NCBI GenBank assembly: GCA_000437235.1
Contig: FR897045.1
Location: forward strand, 164,812 to 173,369
Reading direction: 5' to 3'
DNA length: 8,558 nucleotides
Origin: Coprobacillus sp. CAG:826
GTDB lineage: Bacteria > Bacillota_I > Bacilli_A > RFN20 > CAG-826
Below the pieces are notes generated by a model. It did not search any database, was not told where the DNA came from, and saw nothing but the letters and a program-made list of their open reading frames with translations. Below, piece by piece: positions 4,618 through 8,558 of this stretch (position 1 is the stretch's first letter; each line of letters opens with the position of its first letter). The position numbers were made by a program, and so were the translations under genes.

Positions 4618-7600
4618 ATGAGCAAAAATGAAACAATTAAGTATTTAAACAACAATCGTATTGATTACTCTAAAATCAGTGGCACCTTACCACTTCCAAA
4701 TTTAGTGGAAATTCAAACTGAATCTTTTAAATGGTTTATTACGCAAGGGATTAAAGAAGTCTTAGAAGACGTTTTCCCTATTGCAAACTATAGTGAAACC
4801 TTACAAATTGAATATGTAGATTGCCGTTTTGACCAACCTAAATATGATTATTTAGAATGCAAAGAACGCGACATGACCTATAGCGCACCATTACGCGTGA
4901 CTTTACGTCTTCGTTTTAAAGAAACCGGAGAAATTAAAGAGTCCGAAGTATTTATGGGCGACTTCCCATTAATGACAAAAAGTGGAACTTTCATCATTAA
5001 TGGTGCAGAAAGAGTTATTGTTTCCCAATTAGTGCGTTCTCCAGGCGCTTATATGTCCAAAACTATGGACAAGTCTGGAAAATATCTCTATGAAGGTGAC
5101 TTAATTCCTACAAGAGGTACTTGGCTCCAATTCGAATCGGATCAAAAAGATGTTTTATCCGTTCGTATTGATCGTCAAAGAAAAATGTATGCCACAATTC
5201 TTTTAAAGGCTCTTGGCTTAGAAAATGACGCGGAAATTGAAGAACTCTTTGGTGTCCGCGATAACTTACATGGTACGCTCGAAAAAGATGCTGAAATTAA
5301 TACAGCCCAAAAAGCATTGTATGAAATTTTCCGCAAATTAAAACCAGGTGAACCAGTAACTGAAGAAGGTTCTGCTAACTTCTTAGTACAAAAGTTCTTT
5401 GATCACAAACGTTATGATCTTGGTAGAGCAGGCCGTTATAAATATGCAGAAAAATTAGGTATTTACAATCGTTTAGTCGACCGCGTATTAGCGGAACCAT
5501 TAGTTTCTGCTGATGGTGAAATCGTCTATCCAGAAGGTACCTTATTAACCAAAGAAATGGTGGAAGAATTAAGAGATGCGAAGTTCTTTGAACAAGGCGC
5601 TCACGTTCGCCACGTTTCAATTAACACCAATTTAGATAGTCACGATATCGTTAACTTCATCCATGTTTATGCAGATGAAAAGAGAACGATTATATCTCCA
5701 GTTGTTGGCACTGATTTAAATTTAACTGAACCATGTGTCACAATTCCAGATATTTTAGCGGTATTCTCTTACTTCATGAACATCATGGATGGCTTTGGCG
5801 CTACCGATGATATCGACCACTTAGGCAACCGTCGTGTACGTTGCGTAGGTGAATTAATTGAAAACCAATTCCGTATCGGTTTATCCAAAATGGGCAAAGC
5901 GGTGCGCGAAAAAATGTCCATTGCTGACTTAGAGAATGTTACACCACAATCCTTAGTGAACATTCGTCCTTTAACCGCAGCAATTAAAGAATTCTTCGCC
6001 ACATCGCAATTATCACAATTTATGGACCAAACGAACCCACTTGCTGAATTAACGAATAAACGTCGTTTATCCGCATTAGGTCCAGGTGGCTTAACACGTG
6101 ACCGTGCAACCTTCGATGTTCGTGACGTTCACTATTCTCACTATGGTCGTATCTGCCCAATTGAAACACCTGAAGGTCAAAACATTGGTTTAATTAATAA
6201 CTTAGCCTCTTATGCTAAAGTTAATCGCTATGGATTTATTGAAACGCCATATCGTATTGTTGATAAAGAAACATGTCGTGTTTTAGATAAAGCAGTGTAC
6301 TTATCTGCTGATGATGAAAGAGGACATATTATCGCTCAAGCTAACGTTAACTTAGGCGAAAATGGAGAAATTTTAGACGATCACGTCATTTCCCGTTTTG
6401 ATGGTGAAAACGTAATCGCTGATAAAGATCAAATTGACTTTATCGACGTTTCTCCAAAACAAATCGTTTCTATCGCTGCTTCTTGTATTCCATTCCTTGA
6501 AAACGATGATACAACTCGTGCATTAATGGGTGCTAACATGCAACGTCAAGCGTTACCACTTTTAAGACCACACGCTCCATTCGTGGGAACAGGTATGGAA
6601 CACGTGATTGCTCGTGACTCTGGTAGTGCTGTTGTTGCGGAAGAAGACGGCGTTGTGAAATATGTCGATTCTAAAAGAATTGTCGTCATTACCAAAGATG
6701 GCGGCGAACATGAATATCGTTTACAAAAATTTGGTCGTAGCAACCAAGGCACATGTATGAACCAAAAACCTATTGTTAAAGTAGGCCAAGAAATTCATAC
6801 GAATGACGTTATTGCTGATGGTCCAGCTATGGATAATGGTGACTTAGCTTTAGGTCAAAACGTTACCATCGCCTTTATGACATGGAATGGTTATAACTAT
6901 GAAGACGCTGTTATCATGTCGGAAAGACTTGTAAAAGATGATGTTTATACTACCATTCATATTGAAGAATATGATTTGGAATGCCGCGATACCAAATTAG
7001 GTGTTGAAGAAATCACTCGTGATGTTCCAAACATTAACGAAGATGCCAAAGCCTTCTTAGATGAACGCGGTATTATTATTCCTGGTGCAGAAGTAAAAGA
7101 AGGAGACATCCTTGTTGGTAAAGTTACACCAAAAGGACAAACCGAACCTACCCCAGAAGAAAAATTATTAATGGCTATCTTTGCGGAAAAAACCAAAGAT
7201 GGCAAAGATTCCTCACTCCGTGTTCCACATGGTGGTGCAGGTATTGTTTTGGATGTTAAAACATTCTCTCGTAAAAATGGTGATGAATTAGCGCCAGGCG
7301 TTAACGAAGTCGTTCGTGTCTACATCGTCCAAAAGAGAAAAATCTCCGAAGGTGATAAGATGTCTGGACGTCACGGTAACAAAGGTGTTATTTCCCGTAT
7401 TTTACCAGTAGAAGATATGCCATTCTTACCTGATGGTACCCCAATTGATATTATGTTAAATCCGTTAGGCGTTCCTTCTCGTATGAATATTGGTCAGATT
7501 CTTGAAATCCATTTAGGTATGGCTTGTAAAAAGTTAGGATTAAAAATTGCTACCCCAGTTTTTGATGGTATGTCCAATGATGAAATCTTTGACTTAATGG

Positions 7601-8154
7601 CTAAAGCTGGTATGGAAAAAGATGGTAAGACCATTCTTTATGATGGCCGTACGGGTGATCGTTTTGATGAACGTATTTCTGTCGGTGTCATGTATATGAT
7701 TAAACTTGTACACATGGTTGATGATAAGTTACACGCCCGTGCAACTGGACCTTATTCCTTAGTTACACAACAACCTCTTGGTGGTAAGGCGCAAAATGGT
7801 GGACAAAGATTTGGTGAAATGGAAGTTTGGGCCCTTGAAGCTTATGGTGCCGCTCACATCTTACAAGAAATCTTAACCATTAAATCCGATGACCGTGTGG
7901 GTCGTAAGAAAACTTACGAAGCCATTATTAAACAACGTGAAATTCCAAAGTCCGGAATTCCAGAAGCTTTCTTAGTTTTACAAAAAGAATTGCAAGGTCT
8001 TGCAATTAACGTCAAACTCTTAGACCAAGAAGGTCAAGAAATTGATGTTTCTGCTATCTCTAAGCAAAACGAAGCTGAAGAAAGAAAAATTTCGAAAGAT
8101 CTTCGTGATATAACAAGTGAAATTGTTATCGAAGATGAAAACGAAAGAGAATAG
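4618..8154 (+). CDS. rpoB: DNA-directed RNA polymerase subunit beta
   Basis: Complete 1178-aa beta subunit, near the Bacillus length (about 1190). It forms half of the active-site cleft with beta'. Recognisable landmarks are RSPGAYM (140-146), the rifampicin region SQLSQFMDQTNPLAELTNKR (463-482), RICPIETPEGQNIGLIN (511-527), GYNYEDAV (758-765), GDKMSGRHGNKGV (912-924) with catalytic-region Lys914 and Lys922, and the C-terminal clamp segment EVWALEAYGAAHILQEIL (1069-1086). Lineage insertions found in proteobacterial beta are absent. Asn480 stands where E. coli has His526 in the rifampicin pocket, a position at which Asn lowers drug affinity; Asp470, Gln467 and Ser485 are the usual residues. 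The ATG at 4618 has GAGAGGTG just upstream (4605-4612), overlapping the previous gene's stop codon. Confidence 0.98.
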   Translation: MSKNETIKYLNNNRIDYSKISGTLPLPNLVEIQTESFKWFITQGIKEVLEDVFPIANYSETLQIEYVDCRFDQPKYDYLECKERDMTYSAPLRVTLRLRFKETGEIKESEVFMGDFPLMTKSGTFIINGAERVIVSQLVRSPGAYMSKTMDKSGKYLYEGDLIPTRGTWLQFESDQKDVLSVRIDRQRKMYATILLKALGLENDAEIEELFGVRDNLHGTLEKDAEINTAQKALYEIFRKLKPGEPVTEEGSANFLVQKFFDHKRYDLGRAGRYKYAEKLGIYNRLVDRVLAEPLVSADGEIVYPEGTLLTKEMVEELRDAKFFEQGAHVRHVSINTNLDSHDIVNFIHVYADEKRTIISPVVGTDLNLTEPCVTIPDILAVFSYFMNIMDGFGATDDIDHLGNRRVRCVGELIENQFRIGLSKMGKAVREKMSIADLENVTPQSLVNIRPLTAAIKEFFATSQLSQFMDQTNPLAELTNKRRLSALGPGGLTRDRATFDVRDVHYSHYGRICPIETPEGQNIGLINNLASYAKVNRYGFIETPYRIVDKETCRVLDKAVYLSADDERGHIIAQANVNLGENGEILDDHVISRFDGENVIADKDQIDFIDVSPKQIVSIAASCIPFLENDDTTRALMGANMQRQALPLLRPHAPFVGTGMEHVIARDSGSAVVAEEDGVVKYVDSKRIVVITKDGGEHEYRLQKFGRSNQGTCMNQKPIVKVGQEIHTNDVIADGPAMDNGDLALGQNVTIAFMTWNGYNYEDAVIMSERLVKDDVYTTIHIEEYDLECRDTKLGVEEITRDVPNINEDAKAFLDERGIIIPGAEVKEGDILVGKVTPKGQTEPTPEEKLLMAIFAEKTKDGKDSSLRVPHGGAGIVLDVKTFSRKNGDELAPGVNEVVRVYIVQKRKISEGDKMSGRHGNKGVISRILPVEDMPFLPDGTPIDIMLNPLGVPSRMNIGQILEIHLGMACKKLGLKIATPVFDGMSNDEIFDLMAKAGMEKDGKTILYDGRTGDRFDERISVGVMYMIKLVHMVDDKLHARATGPYSLVTQQPLGGKAQNGGQRFGEMEVWALEAYGAAHILQEILTIKSDDRVGRKKTYEAIIKQREIPKSGIPEAFLVLQKELQGLAINVKLLDQEGQEIDVSAISKQNEAEERKISKDLRDITSEIVIEDENERE

Positions 8155-8168
8155 GAGGAGGTAAAGAT

Positions 8169-8558
8169 ATGTTTGATGTTAGACGTTTAGCCGCTATTCA
8201 AGTTGGTTTAGCCTCTCCAGAACAAATTCGTGCATGGTCGCATGGTGAAGTGAAAAAACCTGAAACCATCAACTACCGTTCACAAAAGCCAGAAATGGGT
8301 GGTCTCTGCTGTGAAAAAATCTTTGGACCAGCAAAAGACTACGAATGCCATTGTGGTAAATATAAGAAAATTCGTTTCCAAGGTATCACATGTGAAAAAT
8401 GTGGTGTTGAGGTTATTTCTAAAGAAGTACGTCGTGAGAGAATGGGACATATTGAACTTGCCTCTCCATGTACCCATATTTGGTATCTAAAAGGTATTCC
8501 TTCTAGAATGGGATTAATTTTGGATGTTTCACCCAAACAATTAGAAGAAGTTGTATAT
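8169..8558 (+). CDS. rpoC: DNA-directed RNA polymerase subunit beta' (N-terminal part)
   Basis: The first 130 codons; the gene continues beyond the window. The N-terminus MFDVRRLAAIQVGLASPEQI is typical of firmicute beta'. The N-terminal zinc-binding domain is present with Cys60, Cys62, Cys75 and Cys78 in the CHCG...CEKCGVEV pattern, followed by RRERMGHIELASPCTHIWY (89-106). The ATG at 8169 follows an extended AGGAGGAGG (8153-8161) that overlaps the rpoB TAG stop codon. This gives tight coupling with rpoB (14-nt gap), as expected for subunits made in equal amounts. Confidence 0.97.
   Translation, partial: MFDVRRLAAIQVGLASPEQIRAWSHGEVKKPETINYRSQKPEMGGLCCEKIFGPAKDYECHCGKYKKIRFQGITCEKCGVEVISKEVRRERMGHIELASPCTHIWYLKGIPSRMGLILDVSPKQLEEVVY

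Noticed and set aside
6043..6045. Ala476 at the E. coli Ser522 position of the rifampicin region
   Set aside because: Ala is the normal residue here in Bacillus, which is rifampicin-sensitive, so it does not indicate resistance.
8280..8536. Open frames overlapping the start of rpoC on both strands
   Set aside because: The rpoC frame from 8169 matches beta' throughout, including its zinc cysteines; the others are out-of-frame shadows.
1..8558. A hidden mobile element, CRISPR array, defence system or tRNA
   Set aside because: Almost all sequence is accounted for by conserved housekeeping genes and their leaders; no direct-repeat array, transposase fragment, att-like repeat or tRNA cloverleaf was seen.

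Overview
This window is a conserved housekeeping locus from a low-GC Gram-positive bacterium (Firmicutes). The order rplK-rplA-rplJ-rplL-ybxB-like methyltransferase-rpoB-rpoC is the Bacillus-type arrangement. Strong AGGAGG-type ribosome binding sites, a firmicute L10 leader and a two-subunit Ktr potassium system agree with that. Protein details (a shortened L11 N-terminal loop, Asn at the RpoB rifampicin position, TAA/TAG stops only) suggest a lineage on the Erysipelotrichia/mollicute side of the Bacilli rather than Bacillus itself. This placement is inference. Trp is read from TGG and no TGA codon needs to be reassigned.

Layout. Bases 1-1416 carry, on the minus strand, the end of a ktrB-ktrA operon: a K+ channel-like subunit followed 19 nt later by the start of its cytosolic nucleotide-binding subunit, which runs off the window. 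Bases 1417-1749 are a 333-bp divergent control region. It holds a well-matched ktrB promoter, a short inverted repeat, an rplK promoter and a roughly 130-nt rplK leader with two stem-loops. Bases 1750-3922 encode ribosomal proteins L11, L1, L10 and L7/L12, and two intergenic RNA control elements lie between them (an L1-like site before rplA, an L10 leader before rplJ). An intrinsic terminator follows rplL, then a 203-aa methyltransferase (3994-4605), complete rpoB (4618-8154) and the first 130 codons of rpoC.

How it fits together. L11, L10 and L7/L12 build the stalk and GTPase-associated centre of the 50S subunit, and L1 builds the opposite stalk. RpoB and RpoC form the RNA polymerase active centre, and the methyltransferase probably modifies 16S rRNA. 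Stoichiometry appears to be set by RNA feedback (L1 sites, L10 leader) and by partial termination after rplL, which would lower methyltransferase and polymerase expression relative to L7/L12. The Ktr genes look functionally unrelated and merely divergent. The secE-nusG pair usually found before rplK is not present here.

I see no mobile element, CRISPR array, tRNA/rRNA or unknown gene system. The points worth a second look are refinements within a known locus: two L1-like RNA sites, non-consensus residues in L11 and L7/L12, a natural Asn at the rifampicin site, and three start-codon corrections.
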